Made by a program: the position numbers and the translations under genes. From contig NZ_JAPHOT010000001.1 of assembly GCF_026191115.1 (NCBI RefSeq), positions 3,395,001-3,459,000 on the forward strand: a stretch of DNA of 64,000 nucleotides, given 5' to 3'. Below, in pieces: positions 18,793 to 29,316 of this stretch. The notes beneath the pieces were generated by a model. It ran no database searches and was not told where the DNA came from. It saw only the letters and a list, made by a program, of their open reading frames with translations. The stretch comes from Legionella sp. PATHC035. GTDB lineage: Bacteria > Pseudomonadota > Gammaproteobacteria > Legionellales > Legionellaceae. The first letter of the stretch is position 1, and each line of letters starts with the position of its first letter.

Positions 18793-19953
18793 TTATGCTG
18801 TTTCTTTAAAAAGTTCTCGTCCAATAAGCATTCTTCTGATTTCAGAAGTACCGGCCCCTATTTCATAGAGTTTTGCATCACGTAGTAAACGTCCTGTAGG
18901 ATACTCATTGATATATCCATTACCACCAAGGATTTGAATTGCTTGTAATGCCATTTGTGTTGCTCTTTCAGCCGTGTATAAAATAACACTTGCCGCATCT
19001 TTACGACTGACTATACCTTGATCACAAGCTCGGGCAATCGCATACAAGTACGCTCTTGAAGCGCCTAGGTCAGTATACATATCTGCTAATTTGCCTTGGA
19101 TGAATTGAAATTCACCTATAGGTTGTTCAAATTGTTTGCGTTCATGTACATAAGGTAAAACAACATCCATACAGGCTTGCATGATTCCTACGGGTCCTGC
19201 AGCCAGAATGGTCCGTTCATAATCAAGGCCACTCATTAATACTTTAACACCTTGATTTACTTCACCCAAAATCTGCTCTGCAGGTACTTCACACTGTTCA
19301 AATACCAATTCACAGGTATTTGAACCACGCATTCCTAGTTTGTCGAGTTTTTGAGCGGTTTTGAAGCCAGGCATTCCTTTTTCAATCAGAAACGCGGTGA
19401 TTCCTTTACTTGCAGCCTGTTTATCCGTCTTGGCATAAACTACTAACACATCGGCATCGGGTCCATTGGTGATCCACATTTTTGTGCCGTTGAGAATATA
19501 TTTATTGCCTTCTGGACGAGCATGTAATTGCATGCTGACTACATCAGAGCCTGAATTGGACTCACTCATAGCCAGAGCACCAACATATTCTCCACTTATA
19601 AGTTTAGGCAGATATTTTTGTTTTTGCGAATGATTACCATTTAAATAGATTTGGTTGACGCATAAATTGGAGTGTGCACCGTAACTCAGACCTATAGATG
19701 CTGATGCACGAGAGATTTCCTCCATGGCAATCGCATGCGCAAGATAGCCCATATTGGCGCCACCATATTCTTCGCTGACGGTAATTCCTAATAATCCCAT
19801 ATCACCTAATTTTCTCCACAAATGATTGGGAAAGGTATTGTTTGCGTCAATTTCAGCAGCGAGTGGGGCAATTTCGGCACGAGCAAATTGATGAACACTG
19901 TCGCGCAACATATCGTAAGTTTCACCGAGTTGATAGTTCGGTCCTGTGTACAT
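18793..19953 (-). CDS. liuA: Isovaleryl-CoA dehydrogenase
   Basis: This flavoprotein oxidises isovaleryl-CoA to 3-methylcrotonyl-CoA. The 386-residue acyl-CoA dehydrogenase has [16 protein letters not shown] (FAD/substrate contacts), [18 protein letters not shown], and the C-terminal [29 protein letters not shown]. The catalytic Glu appears in GLDYERTIL (about residue 246). That position is used by isovaleryl- and long-chain acyl-CoA dehydrogenases rather than by most others, which supports the substrate call. An AGGAAG ribosome-binding site lies 6 bases before the ATG. It is the first gene of the leucine cluster; I saw no liuR-type regulator beside it. Confidence 0.95.
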   Translation of the reverse strand: MYTGPNYQLGETYDMLRDSVHQFARAEIAPLAAEIDANNTFPNHLWRKLGDMGLLGITVSEEYGGANMGYLAHAIAMEEISRASASIGLSYGAHSNLCVNQIYLNGNHSQKQKYLPKLISGEYVGALAMSESNSGSDVVSMQLHARPEGNKYILNGTKMWITNGPDADVLVVYAKTDKQAASKGITAFLIEKGMPGFKTAQKLDKLGMRGSNTCELVFEQCEVPAEQILGEVNQGVKVLMSGLDYERTILAAGPVGIMQACMDVVLPYVHERKQFEQPIGEFQFIQGKLADMYTDLGASRAYLYAIARACDQGIVSRKDAASVILYTAERATQMALQAIQILGGNGYINEYPTGRLLRDAKLYEIGAGTSEIRRMLIGRELFKETA

Positions 19954-20396
19954 AGATGACTTCCTGTTGTTGTAGCTACTTATTGATAAGAGTGTTGCAA
20001 ACGCTTTATTTCACATCTCTTAATCAATCAGTAGTCTGTTGAATTTTACAAATGTGATAAACTATACCCAATCAAGTTGAAGATGAAAATAGAATTTCTC
20101 AGATCTTTTTTCTTATTGAAAAAGTTGAAGAAATGATTTGAGGTATCCACTTAAGTTGTTCTTTATACAATAGGCTCTTAAGAGATTGAGCGGCATCATT
20201 TAATTAACAATAGAGAAAATAGGGAGAAGTTGTTTTCTTTTATTATTGGGTTTGCTGAGCAAGAAGTGATTATAAATGTTCCTTTACCTGATTTAAAAAA
20301 TCGCCTAATCTTAAGCCAAAGGAAAACTACCGATTATTAGGAGGTAGTTACAGCCAAAGTGTCAGCGTTCAGATTTATTATTTAGGAGAGTCATTC
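19954..20396. other. Intergenic region upstream of liuA and the methyltransferase gene
   Basis: This AT-rich divergent gap must contain the leftward promoter of the liu cluster and a rightward promoter for the 20397 gene. I see no supportable reading frame, strong hairpin or repeat. An AGGAG ribosome-binding site (about 20384-20388) belongs to the rightward gene. Confidence 0.4.
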
Positions 20397-21080
20397 ATGC
20401 GTAAATTAGTACTCTGGGGACATAGTGTTGAGGAGTATCGTGAGATGTTCGATTTGTCTCAAGAGGACATGAATTCCAGGATTTTAGAATATGGATGTGG
20501 TCCGAGTGCAGTAAACGCCCAACAATTTCAAGAGGCCCATCAAGCCGTAAGCTGTGACCCTTTATTCGTTTTGGATAAAGATACTTTATCCTCTAAAGCG
20601 ATTATGATTTTTGCACAAATGGCTGAAGAAGTGCGCAGAGAGCAAGACCAGTTCGATTTCAGTCGCAGCGGAAGTTTAGAACAATTGCTTGAGCATCGAA
20701 AAAATGGCATGAAAACGTTTTTTGCAGATTACGAGCAAGGCAAGGCCGAAGGACGCTATTATGGCGCAGCAGACTATCATTTACCTTATCCTGATTTTTC
20801 TTTTGATTTTGCATTAAGCGCTAATTATTTATTTGCTGATTTGGAAGATCAAACTGTTGCATTTCATTTAAATGTAATTCGTGAATTAGCCAGAGTCGCT
20901 AAAGAAGTAAGAATTTTTCCTTTAAATGATATGGATGGAAAAACTTCTGAATTTTTAGGTCCAGTATTGTTGGAACTGCAAAAACAGGGTTATGGTGTGG
21001 AAATTAGACAAGTAGATTATCATTTGCATAAATCTGAAAACGCAATGCTACGGGTCTGGGCACAGAAATGTGATATTTAA
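20397..21080 (+). CDS. Class I SAM-dependent methyltransferase-like protein
   Basis: The 227-residue soluble protein has a SAM-binding-like motif I, SRILEYGCGPSAVNAQ (about 27-42). A motif II-like VSCDPLFVLD and a motif IV-like DYHLPYPDFSFDFALSANYLF (about 123-143) follow, which is the pattern of class I methyltransferases. Between them lies an unusually charged insert (about 70-115, EEVRREQDQFDF to ADYEQGKAEGRYYGA). The late VRIFPLNDMDG and GVEIRQVDYHLHKSENAMLRVW fit the C-terminal strands. The substrate is unknown. It is preceded by AGGAG and followed by 166 bases before pyrD, so it is probably a single gene. Confidence 0.72.
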   Translation: MRKLVLWGHSVEEYREMFDLSQEDMNSRILEYGCGPSAVNAQQFQEAHQAVSCDPLFVLDKDTLSSKAIMIFAQMAEEVRREQDQFDFSRSGSLEQLLEHRKNGMKTFFADYEQGKAEGRYYGAADYHLPYPDFSFDFALSANYLFADLEDQTVAFHLNVIRELARVAKEVRIFPLNDMDGKTSEFLGPVLLELQKQGYGVEIRQVDYHLHKSENAMLRVWAQKCDI

Positions 21081-21246
21081 TCAATGTAGTCTGGATGAAG
21101 AGTATCCTCTGCTTTTATAGAACGTTTTTTGCCTCCATTCAGCGGCGTGTCCGAGGGATTCAGTGATAGTGAGTAATTCTTAGATCCCGCCGGCAAACCG
21201 CTGGACGTCGAGGATAAGTAAAATCCAGGAATTCAAGGTTTTTTGT

Positions 21247-22242
21247 ATGTATTCAATGTTACGTCCTTTGCTTTTTAGTATGGCTCCTGAACGAGCTCAT
21301 GCTCTTAGTTTATCTGCTTTACATTATCTGCCTCGTTTTTGTTTTAAAAAGGCAGAATCAAAACCCATAGAAGCTTTGGGATTGCGATTTCCACATGTTG
21401 TTGGTTTGGCAGCAGGCTTGGATAAAAATGGAGAGCATTTGGATGCATTGGCCAAATTGGGTTTTTCTTTTATTGAATTAGGAACAGTGACACCAAGACC
21501 ACAAATGGGTAATCCTAAGCCGCGATTATTTCGTTTGCCAGAGGCTCATGCCATTATTAACCGCATGGGTTTTAATAATCTAGGTGTAGATGCTTTGGTG
21601 GGCCATGTAAAGAAAGCACGTTATAAAGGAATTTTAGGGATTAATATAGGTAAAAATAAAGATACGCCATTAGAACATGCTGCCGAGGATTACATCCATT
21701 GTTTGGGTAAAGTATATGAGTATGCTTCCTATGTAACCATCAATATTTCCTCGCCCAATACTCCTGATTTACGCCAATTACAGCAGAAAGAATATTTTGC
21801 CAATTTGTTATCGCAAATACAGACGGAACAGATTAAATTATCCAATAAATTCCAGCGCCATGTGCCTTTAGTCGTTAAAATATCACCTGACGAAGATTTA
21901 GAAACATTAAAACAAATGACTGAAGTGATTTTGAACTATGGTATTGAAGGGATTATTGCGACGAATACGACCTGCTCTCGCAAGGGGGTAGCCCATTTGC
22001 CTTATGCTGAGGAAACTGGCGGATTAAGTGGTGAACCTTTATGGGACTTATCAACCCAATGTTTGCGTTTGCTGAAACAGTATGTAGGTGACGCCATAAC
22101 CTTGATCGGAGTAGGTGGCATTGACAGTTGTCACAAGGCTCAGGCTAAGTTGGATGCAGGGGCCTCTCTAATCCAGGTCTACACTGGTCTGATTTATCGA
22201 GGTCCAGGTTTGGTATATGAACTATCAAACGGATTGCAATAA
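21247..22242 (+). CDS. pyrD: Dihydroorotate dehydrogenase (quinone), class 2
   Basis: It oxidises dihydroorotate to orotate with quinone at the inner membrane, step four of pyrimidine synthesis. The 331 residues begin with the class-2 membrane-associating helix ([21 protein letters not shown]). The FMN barrel follows, with [37 protein letters not shown] and the active-site Ser region [13 protein letters not shown] (about 165-177). KISPD and [28 protein letters not shown] complete the phosphate site. AAGG lies 8 bases before the ATG. Confidence 0.96.
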   Translation: MYSMLRPLLFSMAPERAHALSLSALHYLPRFCFKKAESKPIEALGLRFPHVVGLAAGLDKNGEHLDALAKLGFSFIELGTVTPRPQMGNPKPRLFRLPEAHAIINRMGFNNLGVDALVGHVKKARYKGILGINIGKNKDTPLEHAAEDYIHCLGKVYEYASYVTINISSPNTPDLRQLQQKEYFANLLSQIQTEQIKLSNKFQRHVPLVVKISPDEDLETLKQMTEVILNYGIEGIIATNTTCSRKGVAHLPYAEETGGLSGEPLWDLSTQCLRLLKQYVGDAITLIGVGGIDSCHKAQAKLDAGASLIQVYTGLIYRGPGLVYELSNGLQ

Positions 22243-22320
22243 GAATCAGACCACTTTTAAATTGTTTTGCTTAGGGTTTTGCCTTCACTCAGATACTGAC
22301 TTTGATAGGAATAATATGAG

Positions 22321-23103
22321 ATGAACTGTATTACTAAAAATCTGGCAGCACAGATGGAGTCTTGCATCAAACAAACCCACATAGAGGTAACCAAAGAGTA
22401 TCCACAAGGAAGAATTTTGGAGGTCAATGGAGGCGCTGCCTGTTTTTCAGGGTTTGATTCGTATTTATCACAGGTAGTTGGATGGGGTTTTGCTACAAAA
22501 TTAGACCATTTTCAGACTGAAATTGAACGCATCGAACATTTTTATAAAACCTTGAACCATAATCGAGTAGATATCGAGTTGTGTCCTTTTGTAGGAAATG
22601 ATCTCACCCTATGTTTAAGTCAGCGTGGCTACCGTATCAGTGAATTAAATAACGTATCGTTATTGGATTTAAAGTCATTTCAGCCTCTTGATTATGCTGC
22701 GGAGAATTTGACGATCAGAGAAATAAAGTCAAATGAAAAGGAGCAATGGGCTAAAAAAATAGCTTTAGGTTTTGATGCACCTGAAGCAGAAGATCAATTT
22801 TTTCGTTATGCCCAATCTAAGGGAGTCAGTACCTTCGCTGTCTACGATAATGAGGTGATTGTAGCAGGAGCTACTATTGCCATGCATGGGGACTTTTGTG
22901 ATTTAGGTGTGACCAGCACTTTGCCTGCCTATCGAGGAAGAGGATTACAAAAAAAATTATTAATTGCTCGCTTAAATATGGCAAAACAACTTGGTTTATC
23001 TTGGGCGACAGTCACTACTGAACCGGGAAGTGTTTCAGATTCTAATGTGCAAAAAATAGGTTTTCATTGTGCGTATACTCGGATCAAGATGACGTTGGAG
23101 TGA
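22321..23103 (+). CDS. GNAT-family N-acetyltransferase
   Basis: The 260-residue protein has an N-terminal half without clear motifs and a C-terminal GNAT domain (about 130-258). In this domain VAGATIAMHGDFCDLGVTSTLPAYRGRGLQKKLLIARLNMAKQLG carries the acetyl-CoA loop (R-G-R-G-L-Q in motif A). The later WATVTTEPGSVSDSNVQKIGFHCAYTR contains the typical N-x-x-x-K-x-G-F end of motif B. The N-terminal half could be a degenerate GNAT domain. Substrate unknown. It stands 78 bases after pyrD with no sign of functional linkage. Confidence 0.8.
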   Translation: MNCITKNLAAQMESCIKQTHIEVTKEYPQGRILEVNGGAACFSGFDSYLSQVVGWGFATKLDHFQTEIERIEHFYKTLNHNRVDIELCPFVGNDLTLCLSQRGYRISELNNVSLLDLKSFQPLDYAAENLTIREIKSNEKEQWAKKIALGFDAPEAEDQFFRYAQSKGVSTFAVYDNEVIVAGATIAMHGDFCDLGVTSTLPAYRGRGLQKKLLIARLNMAKQLGLSWATVTTEPGSVSDSNVQKIGFHCAYTRIKMTLE

Positions 23104-23230
23104 CAGTTAATCAACCATAATATAGCCTGCGTGCGGTCGAACTGTTATTAAAAATCCGCTTTCCCACTCGTGGGGGAGGGGTAGGGAACAGGGTGCTACT
23201 ATCAATACCCTCCTCCTCCCTAACGGGCAC

Positions 23231-23250
23231 CTTCTCCCCATGGGGAGAAG
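23231..23250. repeat. Perfect 20-bp palindrome
   Basis: CTTCTCCCCATGGGGAGAAG is self-complementary over its whole length and lies in the 263-base gap before msbA. A related segment with ACCTTCTCCC and ATGGGGAGAGG occurs near 48299-48385, so both may be copies of one repeat family. Confidence 0.7.
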
Positions 23251-23366
23251 GGAAATACTATTAACTTTATGGCTGTATCACTGCGCTATCTTTCTGTGAA
23301 GGAAAATTAGCACTTCCAAGTAATAACAGTTACAATAACCCACTTTTCGATTGAACCATTTGAGTC

Positions 23367-25133
23367 ATGAAAAAGAAACTCTCAGTTAAGACCAGCATTT
23401 TATACAAACGTTTGTTAGCTTATGTGAAACCGTTCTGGCCCATATTGGTATTAGGCGTTTTTGCCAACATGTTGTATTCCCTTATCGATGCCGGTTTCAC
23501 CTATATGATGCGGCCCTTTTTTGATAAAAGTTTTATTAGTGTCGATATGGATTTTATCAAGAAAATTCCTTATATCGTTTTAATAGGGATTACTTTGAGG
23601 GGGCTTGTCAGTTCACTGGGAAGTTATTGCATGACTTGGGTTGCCCGCTCTGTAGTTAAAGTATTAAGAGAAAAAGTTTTTAATCATATTTTGCATTTAC
23701 CTGCTGATTTTTATGATGAGGCAACCTCTGGACAAATGCTTTCTAAAATTCTTTATGATGTTGAGCAGGTAGCACAGGTTAGCGCAGATGCTTTAACCGA
23801 TATTGTTCAAAATTCCTGTTTGATTATTGGTTTTCTTACCGTCATGATGGTGATCTGCTGGCAATTGTCACTGATGTTTCTGTTAACCATCCCTTTTGTT
23901 GGCTTTATTGTCAACTACACCAATAAACGTGTTAGACGAATCAGTCATAAAGTCCAAAAAACGATGGGGGAAGTGACGGAAATCGCGAGTGAAGCCATTG
24001 AGGGTTATAAAGTAGTTCGTATTTTTGGAGGTATTACTTATGAATCTGGAAAATTTAGTAATGCGATAGAACGCTCCCGTCAAAATGATATGAAGGTTGC
24101 TGCGAGCAAGGCACTGAATGTCTCTGGCGTACAAATTGTCATTGCTATAGGCATAGCAGCAATCATTGCCGCTGCAATTCAATTGTCTACAGTAGTCATT
24201 ATTTCTGCAGGCTCTTTTTTAGCAATTATTGCGGCAATGATACAGCTAATCAAACCCATGAAAACCTTAACTACGTTGAATGCGGTAATACAAAAAGGTT
24301 TAGCCGGCGCAGAGAGTGTGTTCCATATGCTGGATCTGCCCATAGAGCAAGAGCAAGGTAAGGTTTTGTCACAAAGAGCACGCGGTGATCTTGAGTTTAA
24401 ACAGGTGTCTTATGCATACAGGCAAGGAGAAAATGTATTACATAACGTGAGCTTCACTGTTGAAGCCGGTAAAACGGTTGCATTGGTAGGGCATTCAGGA
24501 AGTGGTAAAACAACTATAGCCAGTTTATTGCCTCGTTTTTATGAAGTGACTCAAGGTGTTATCACTCTAGATGATACACCGATCAATGAAATCAGTTTAA
24601 GCAGTTTACGTCAACAAATGGCTTTGGTGAGTCAAAATGTAACACTTTTTAATGATACTTTAGCGAATAATATTGCATATGGCCGTTCCGATGTTAGTCG
24701 TGAACAAATCATACAAGCTGCCAAAATGGCTTTTGCTGATGAATTTATCCGTCGTTTACCAGAAGGTTATGACACGCGTGTTGGAGAGAATGGGGTATTA
24801 CTTTCTGGTGGCCAGCGACAAAGGATAGCGATTGCACGGGCTATATTAAAAGATGCTCCTATTTTAATTCTTGATGAAGCAACCTCTGCTTTGGATAGCG
24901 AGTCAGAACGATACATACAGATCGCTTTGGAAGAAGTCATGAAAAATCGTACGACTTTAGTTATTGCGCATCGCTTATCCACCATTAAACATGCAGATAA
25001 AATTATAGTGATGCAAAATGGAAGCATCGTGGAGCAAGGTACTCATCAGGAGTTACTAGATTTACAAGGGTACTATGCACAACTTCAGGGAATACAACAC
25101 TCAGATACAGTTCAAGAGGTTGCAATAGTCTGA
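23367..25133 (+). CDS. msbA: Lipid A export ATP-binding/permease protein MsbA
   Basis: It flips core-lipid A across the inner membrane. The 588 residues have about six transmembrane segments in the first 310, then an ABC domain with Walker [10 protein letters not shown] (about 373-381), Q-loop LVSQNVTLF, signature LLSGGQRQR (about 478) and Walker [13 protein letters not shown] with VIAHRLSTI. The stop overlaps the start of lpxK by one base (TGATG), the conserved msbA-lpxK coupling, which fixes the name over other ABC exporters. Confidence 0.95.
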   Translation: MKKKLSVKTSILYKRLLAYVKPFWPILVLGVFANMLYSLIDAGFTYMMRPFFDKSFISVDMDFIKKIPYIVLIGITLRGLVSSLGSYCMTWVARSVVKVLREKVFNHILHLPADFYDEATSGQMLSKILYDVEQVAQVSADALTDIVQNSCLIIGFLTVMMVICWQLSLMFLLTIPFVGFIVNYTNKRVRRISHKVQKTMGEVTEIASEAIEGYKVVRIFGGITYESGKFSNAIERSRQNDMKVAASKALNVSGVQIVIAIGIAAIIAAAIQLSTVVIISAGSFLAIIAAMIQLIKPMKTLTTLNAVIQKGLAGAESVFHMLDLPIEQEQGKVLSQRARGDLEFKQVSYAYRQGENVLHNVSFTVEAGKTVALVGHSGSGKTTIASLLPRFYEVTQGVITLDDTPINEISLSSLRQQMALVSQNVTLFNDTLANNIAYGRSDVSREQIIQAAKMAFADEFIRRLPEGYDTRVGENGVLLSGGQRQRIAIARAILKDAPILILDEATSALDSESERYIQIALEEVMKNRTTLVIAHRLSTIKHADKIIVMQNGSIVEQGTHQELLDLQGYYAQLQGIQHSDTVQEVAIV

Positions 25134-26104
25134 TGTCTTTCTTCTTTGAGAAATTATGGTATGGTGATCACCCGATGCAATGGGTATTACGGCCATTCTC
25201 TTGGGTGTATTCGGTTTTCGCTTCAGTAAGACGCTCTTATTTGCAACGTTTTAGTCAGTTTGATTGCCCAGTTCCACTCATTGTTGTTGGAAATATAACG
25301 GTTGGGGGAGTGGGTAAGACCCCACTGGTTATCGAATTAGCCAAGCGAGTACAACAAAAAGGATTAAGAGTGGGGATCGTAAGCCGTGGTTATGGCGCGA
25401 AACTCAAACATTTTCCTTACGAAGTAGAGGTTAATGATTCTGCACTGGAGGTTGGAGATGAGCCCTTACTGTTAGCACAAAAAACCAAATGCCCTGTAGT
25501 GATTGCCCCTAAACGCACGGATGCGGTTCGATATCTTTTGGAACAACATCAAAGTCAAATTATTATTAGTGATGATGGACTGCAGCATTACCGTATGGGA
25601 CGGGCTATAGAAATAGCGGTTATTGATGGAACTCGTGGGTTGGGTAACGGGTTTTGTTTGCCAGCAGGGCCGTTAAGGGAACCTGCTAGGCGCTTAGATC
25701 AGGTTGATTTTATTGTAGTGAATGAAGGTAAGTGGAATAATGCATATTCCATGGTATTAAGACCAGGAAAAATAAAGAAATTAAGTACTGATGAGGAAAT
25801 TGATCCCCATGCATTAAATGGTAAATGGGAAGCGATTGCTGCGATTGGTAATCCTCAACGTTTTTATTCCACTTTGCTGCAATTAGGGATAGAATTCGAC
25901 ACCTGTTCTTATCCTGATCATTATCAGTTTAAGCCAGATGATTTGAATTATTGCAAATCACTTATTATTATGACGGAAAAAGATGCAGTGAAATGTCGAT
26001 CTTTTTGTTCAGACACAATGCATTATTTGCCCGTAGACGCTGTATTGGATGATGCTTTTTGGGATGCATTGTGGTTACATCAACAGTTAAAAGGTTATTG
26101 CTGA
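25133..26104 (+). CDS. lpxK: Tetraacyldisaccharide 4'-kinase LpxK
   Basis: It adds the 4'-phosphate to the lipid A precursor at the inner-membrane face. The 323 residues contain an N-terminal membrane-associating helix, the P-loop [18 protein letters not shown] (about 52-69), then [33 protein letters not shown], and the [20 protein letters not shown] block typical of the family. The C-terminal half carries [10 protein letters not shown]. It overlaps msbA by one base and is followed at 2 bases by an exported-protein gene. Confidence 0.95.
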   Translation: MSFFFEKLWYGDHPMQWVLRPFSWVYSVFASVRRSYLQRFSQFDCPVPLIVVGNITVGGVGKTPLVIELAKRVQQKGLRVGIVSRGYGAKLKHFPYEVEVNDSALEVGDEPLLLAQKTKCPVVIAPKRTDAVRYLLEQHQSQIIISDDGLQHYRMGRAIEIAVIDGTRGLGNGFCLPAGPLREPARRLDQVDFIVVNEGKWNNAYSMVLRPGKIKKLSTDEEIDPHALNGKWEAIAAIGNPQRFYSTLLQLGIEFDTCSYPDHYQFKPDDLNYCKSLIIMTEKDAVKCRSFCSDTMHYLPVDAVLDDAFWDALWLHQQLKGYC

Positions 26105-26106
26105 TT

Positions 26107-27048
26107 ATGTTTGCTTGGATTCGCTGTTTTTTATTATTAATCATATTCCCCATAAGTACTGGAGTGCTTGCGGCTGAAATAAAATCAGAAGTGCAGCAGC
26201 AGGTACAACTCATAGATTCCAATGTAGGAAGTTGGACTTTTTCCGGCATGGTAAAGAATGAAAGTGGTGATCAATACGGATATTTTTTTGAAATGCAGCG
26301 TCAAGGTACAGAATTTCATACTCAAGCTGCTTTAATCGATGAAGAAACGAACAAGCTGGTTTTTTATTATGAAAATAAAGAAAAAATAGAGCAATCAACA
26401 CCACTTGATTGGCATGTTGGTTATTCTTTTATCCGCTATAATCCCATCAATGACAGTTGGATCTTTGGCGTTAAAGCAGCAGATAAAAAAGGCTTTAATT
26501 TTAAAGTGGACATGTTAAAGCAAGCAAACAACAATGAAACCTTAGTCCTACGACCTGGAGTAAAATTTCAAGTGTTACAGACTAGCCAGCTCAATGGTCA
26601 TCTTCGTATTGATGATAAAGAGCAATTTGTTACCGGAAATAAAGCATGGTTTGGTAAATTGGTATTAAATGATGATCAAAAAGCCACTCATGAGATCAGC
26701 ACTACGTTTTGTCGCTTAAATGATGATAATGGATTTTACTCGGCAAACCTTAAGGAAAAAGATGCGACCAGTGCCGCAGTTGCCGGTTGGCTAGATCCTC
26801 TAGGCAATAAAGTCAAAATGTCTCAATTTATTTCACTAAAACCTCTAGATAATGATCAGTGCATGTTAAAGATTGGCTTGCCTAAGCTGAGCTTAAAATT
26901 GATTAATACATTAAAGGGTAATGATCCATCATCACATACTGTGGCAGGTTTTTCTAAAGACAGTCGGGCTGGCTTTTGTTTTATGACTCAGCAGTCATTT
27001 TTAAAAAATTCTGAGCTAACCAACAAGAATGTTAAGTTAACTGCTTGA
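26107..27048 (+). CDS. Exported protein of unknown function, downstream of lpxK
   Basis: I do not recognise the family. With the ATG at 26107 the product has 313 residues and a clear signal peptide (MFAWIRCFLLLIIFPISTGVLA, then AEIK). An in-frame upstream ATG at 26059 lies inside lpxK and would bury the signal, so it is unlikely. The mature part is mixed alpha/beta with WTFSGMVKNESGDQYGYFFEMQRQGTEFH near the start. Segments such as LVLRPGVKFQVLQTSQLNGHLRIDDKEQFVTGNKAWFGKL recall lipocalin-like CrtC/AttH-type proteins. That resemblance is by eye only. It is co-transcribed with msbA-lpxK by spacing, so an envelope role is plausible. Confidence 0.72.
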   Translation: MFAWIRCFLLLIIFPISTGVLAAEIKSEVQQQVQLIDSNVGSWTFSGMVKNESGDQYGYFFEMQRQGTEFHTQAALIDEETNKLVFYYENKEKIEQSTPLDWHVGYSFIRYNPINDSWIFGVKAADKKGFNFKVDMLKQANNNETLVLRPGVKFQVLQTSQLNGHLRIDDKEQFVTGNKAWFGKLVLNDDQKATHEISTTFCRLNDDNGFYSANLKEKDATSAAVAGWLDPLGNKVKMSQFISLKPLDNDQCMLKIGLPKLSLKLINTLKGNDPSSHTVAGFSKDSRAGFCFMTQQSFLKNSELTNKNVKLTA

Positions 27049-27061
27049 TTGAGTATATTTT

Positions 27062-27154
27062 GTAGCCTGGACACCACGCGGCGGAGTCCAGGATTAAGAA
27101 GTTTATTCAAATATTTAAAAACCAGGTTTCTCGTGCGCCGCCAATCCAGGCTAC
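27062..27154. repeat. Intergenic inverted repeat
   Basis: Arms GTAGCCTGGA (27062-27071) and TCCAGGCTAC (27145-27154) are perfect inverted copies. They enclose internal GCGGCGG/GCGCCGCC-like segments. This is the GTAGCC(C/T)GG family seen in other gaps, lying between convergent genes. Confidence 0.7.
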
Positions 27155-27170
27155 CCCAATACCCAATTTA

Positions 27171-29216
27171 TCACAGAGTAAGAGTGGTAATATCCTCAGT
27201 CGTTAAAGATCTTTGTTTTAAAGTTGAGGTTGTAGTTGCTTGTAACAAAGTTGGTTCTGGTTCTTTGGTATTAGCCTTTTTATCCATCAATTTTTGTAAT
27301 TTTTTGTCCACTTCGGGATCAAAATCCAGTTCAGGATGAGCTCTATTTTTCAGAGGTTCTTGATCTACGAGTGTTCCACCTAATGCTCCGTGTATCATTT
27401 TGTACGAATTAGGTTCTCTTAGGTGAGGATCTAATTTCGCTTCTAATCTACGAGCATACTCAGGATCCAAAAGCCACATAGCATCTGCCAGGGCAGGAAT
27501 ACTCATGTTTGGTTTGCCATTTGCCCACCAACCTAAATCAGCCATTGCTTCACGTAAACAGTCACCATCATCGTTCTGTTCAACAAGTGCATAACGTAAT
27601 ATGGAGATAAGCGCTTTTTTGGGCTCTTCATAATTAATAGAAAATTCATTACACCAACTGAAAGGTCCAAAAGTAAGCTCTTCTAATTTCTCATGATATT
27701 TTCGATTAAAGATGTTACATAATAGTTTGGCGCTTTGTTCCGCTGGGGCTGATATTTTATATTGGGCAAGACCTTCCTTGCTTTTGTAATATTCCGACAT
27801 CAACAAGGCATGCATGGTTGCAGTTGGATGCACATCATCCCAAAACATGTGTTGGTAACCCGGAGCAACTCCTCCAGGAATTATTGGAATATTATTCTTT
27901 TTTGCATAATCTAAATAAGGTTCTTTTAAACAACTTTTATTAAAGTATTGACTATATCCTAAACCACCATCATCACGGACATCGTTGTAAATTTTAGTAA
28001 AAACACTTTTGATGTCAAAAAGATCAATCGAGCAATTGGGATAACGTTCCTTTAACTTTTCTAGCTTCTTTTCTAATTCCGTATTAAATGCAATTGATAC
28101 AGTTTGAGCGTTATTACGCTCATCAACTGATTTATTTTGATAGCGTGGTGTTAAGGACAAATCGGGTAAATTACACAAAACAAAATTTGTATAGCCTTTT
28201 TTGATTAACCTCTCGATATTATCTATGTTGCTTTGAGCAGCCAATTTTGCTGCCTCTTCGGTTGGCTCTGAATTAACCGTAATTAAATCGTTAGCACCAG
28301 AAAATACTGTAATAAGGGTCTTCTTTTTTTGCTCTATAGATACTGCTTCCTCATTCTCACTGTCTTGCAAGAATTGATCTACCTGATTCGATAGATTGGA
28401 TACAATTAAGCGGGTAAAGAAAAGCTTTATTGAAGTTATAGGAGACAGAAGTGAAAGAAACAAGTCATTCCAGCTGTAATCATATGATGTTGAGCCGCCT
28501 TGGCTGTAGTTTCTAAAGAAGTTCTGGCCATTATATTGAGCCACACGGCCATCATCGAGTGAATAATATTCTTGGACGTAATCGTGATAACGTGAGTCTG
28601 TTATTAATTGGTCAGCAACATCATCAGAAGACTCTTGTAGCTTGGTTTTTGGTCGTCCTTTTTTAATAGGAGTAGCACCCAGAGCAGTTTTTTTGTCCTG
28701 ACTTGAGATGGTATTGGATTTCGGAGAATTTTCTGGATTAGCACCGAACAGATGGCCCTCTTCTCTGGCTTCTACACGCTTTTTGCGTCGCACCTCGTTT
28801 ATTTCTGCTCTAACTTCCTTCTTAGTGTATTGTCTTTTGTGTGGCCAGGAAAAACCATCTTGATGGTCTTGATCTTCGCCTAACCGAGAAAGAATATCAT
28901 CACTGATGTCGGCATTATTTAAGTTAAACTTCCCAAAAGGATCCTTTTTTATTCGATCTTCGTTGAGAAATTTACTGATGACCATTGATTTAATCGCATC
29001 AGCCCAAGTATAGCCATTAGTGAATCGCTCTTTAGGTGACTCAGATAGTCCTGTTATCTTTAGCCATAACTTTTTTGCCAATGGTCCGAGAAAAGTAGCC
29101 TTTTCCCCCATGTTTTTACCGTCAGAAAGACTATCGCCAAAAATGACAAAGTAATTGATTTCCTTTGGATGTTTGGAAACAGAAATGCTTTTAGGTTCTT
29201 TTTTAGACTCTGCCAT
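27171..29216 (-). CDS. GDSL/SGNH-family hydrolase without signal peptide, candidate Dot/Icm effector
   Basis: The 681-residue product is a GDSL-family esterase/lipase. Block I is VIFGDSLSDGKN with the nucleophile Ser about residue 29. Block III is VFSGANDLITVN, and Block V is FWDDVHPTATMH with the catalytic Asp and His. A charged insert of about 130 residues (about 100-230) lies between Blocks I and III, and a further ~190 residues follow the hydrolase domain. Unlike the secreted Legionella lipases PlaA and PlaC it has no signal peptide. A PmrA-type promoter precedes it. A translocated phospholipase or acyltransferase acting in the host is a reasonable inference. The ribosome-binding site is weak. 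Confidence 0.8.
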   Translation of the reverse strand: MAESKKEPKSISVSKHPKEINYFVIFGDSLSDGKNMGEKATFLGPLAKKLWLKITGLSESPKERFTNGYTWADAIKSMVISKFLNEDRIKKDPFGKFNLNNADISDDILSRLGEDQDHQDGFSWPHKRQYTKKEVRAEINEVRRKKRVEAREEGHLFGANPENSPKSNTISSQDKKTALGATPIKKGRPKTKLQESSDDVADQLITDSRYHDYVQEYYSLDDGRVAQYNGQNFFRNYSQGGSTSYDYSWNDLFLSLLSPITSIKLFFTRLIVSNLSNQVDQFLQDSENEEAVSIEQKKKTLITVFSGANDLITVNSEPTEEAAKLAAQSNIDNIERLIKKGYTNFVLCNLPDLSLTPRYQNKSVDERNNAQTVSIAFNTELEKKLEKLKERYPNCSIDLFDIKSVFTKIYNDVRDDGGLGYSQYFNKSCLKEPYLDYAKKNNIPIIPGGVAPGYQHMFWDDVHPTATMHALLMSEYYKSKEGLAQYKISAPAEQSAKLLCNIFNRKYHEKLEELTFGPFSWCNEFSINYEEPKKALISILRYALVEQNDDGDCLREAMADLGWWANGKPNMSIPALADAMWLLDPEYARRLEAKLDPHLREPNSYKMIHGALGGTLVDQEPLKNRAHPELDFDPEVDKKLQKLMDKKANTKEPEPTLLQATTTSTLKQRSLTTEDITTLTL

Positions 29217-29248
29217 ATAAAATAACTACATACTGATCAAATATTGTT

Positions 29249-29281
29249 ATTTTATCTCTAAATTATTAAGGCTTTATTAAT
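29249..29281 (-). promoter_or_regulatory. PmrA-type operator and -10 element upstream of the GDSL gene
   Basis: The minus strand reads ATTAAT-AAAGC-CTTAAT (29265-29281), matching YTTAAK-N5-YTTAAK except for the first base. TAAAAT follows exactly 10 bases downstream (29249-29254) as a -10 hexamer. Geometry is identical to the site at 4440-4472. The predicted leader before the ATG at 29216 is about 25 bases. Confidence 0.55.
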
Positions 29282-29316
29282 TTTAAATAGGAAGTATGAA
29301 TAAAGAGATAGCTTGG

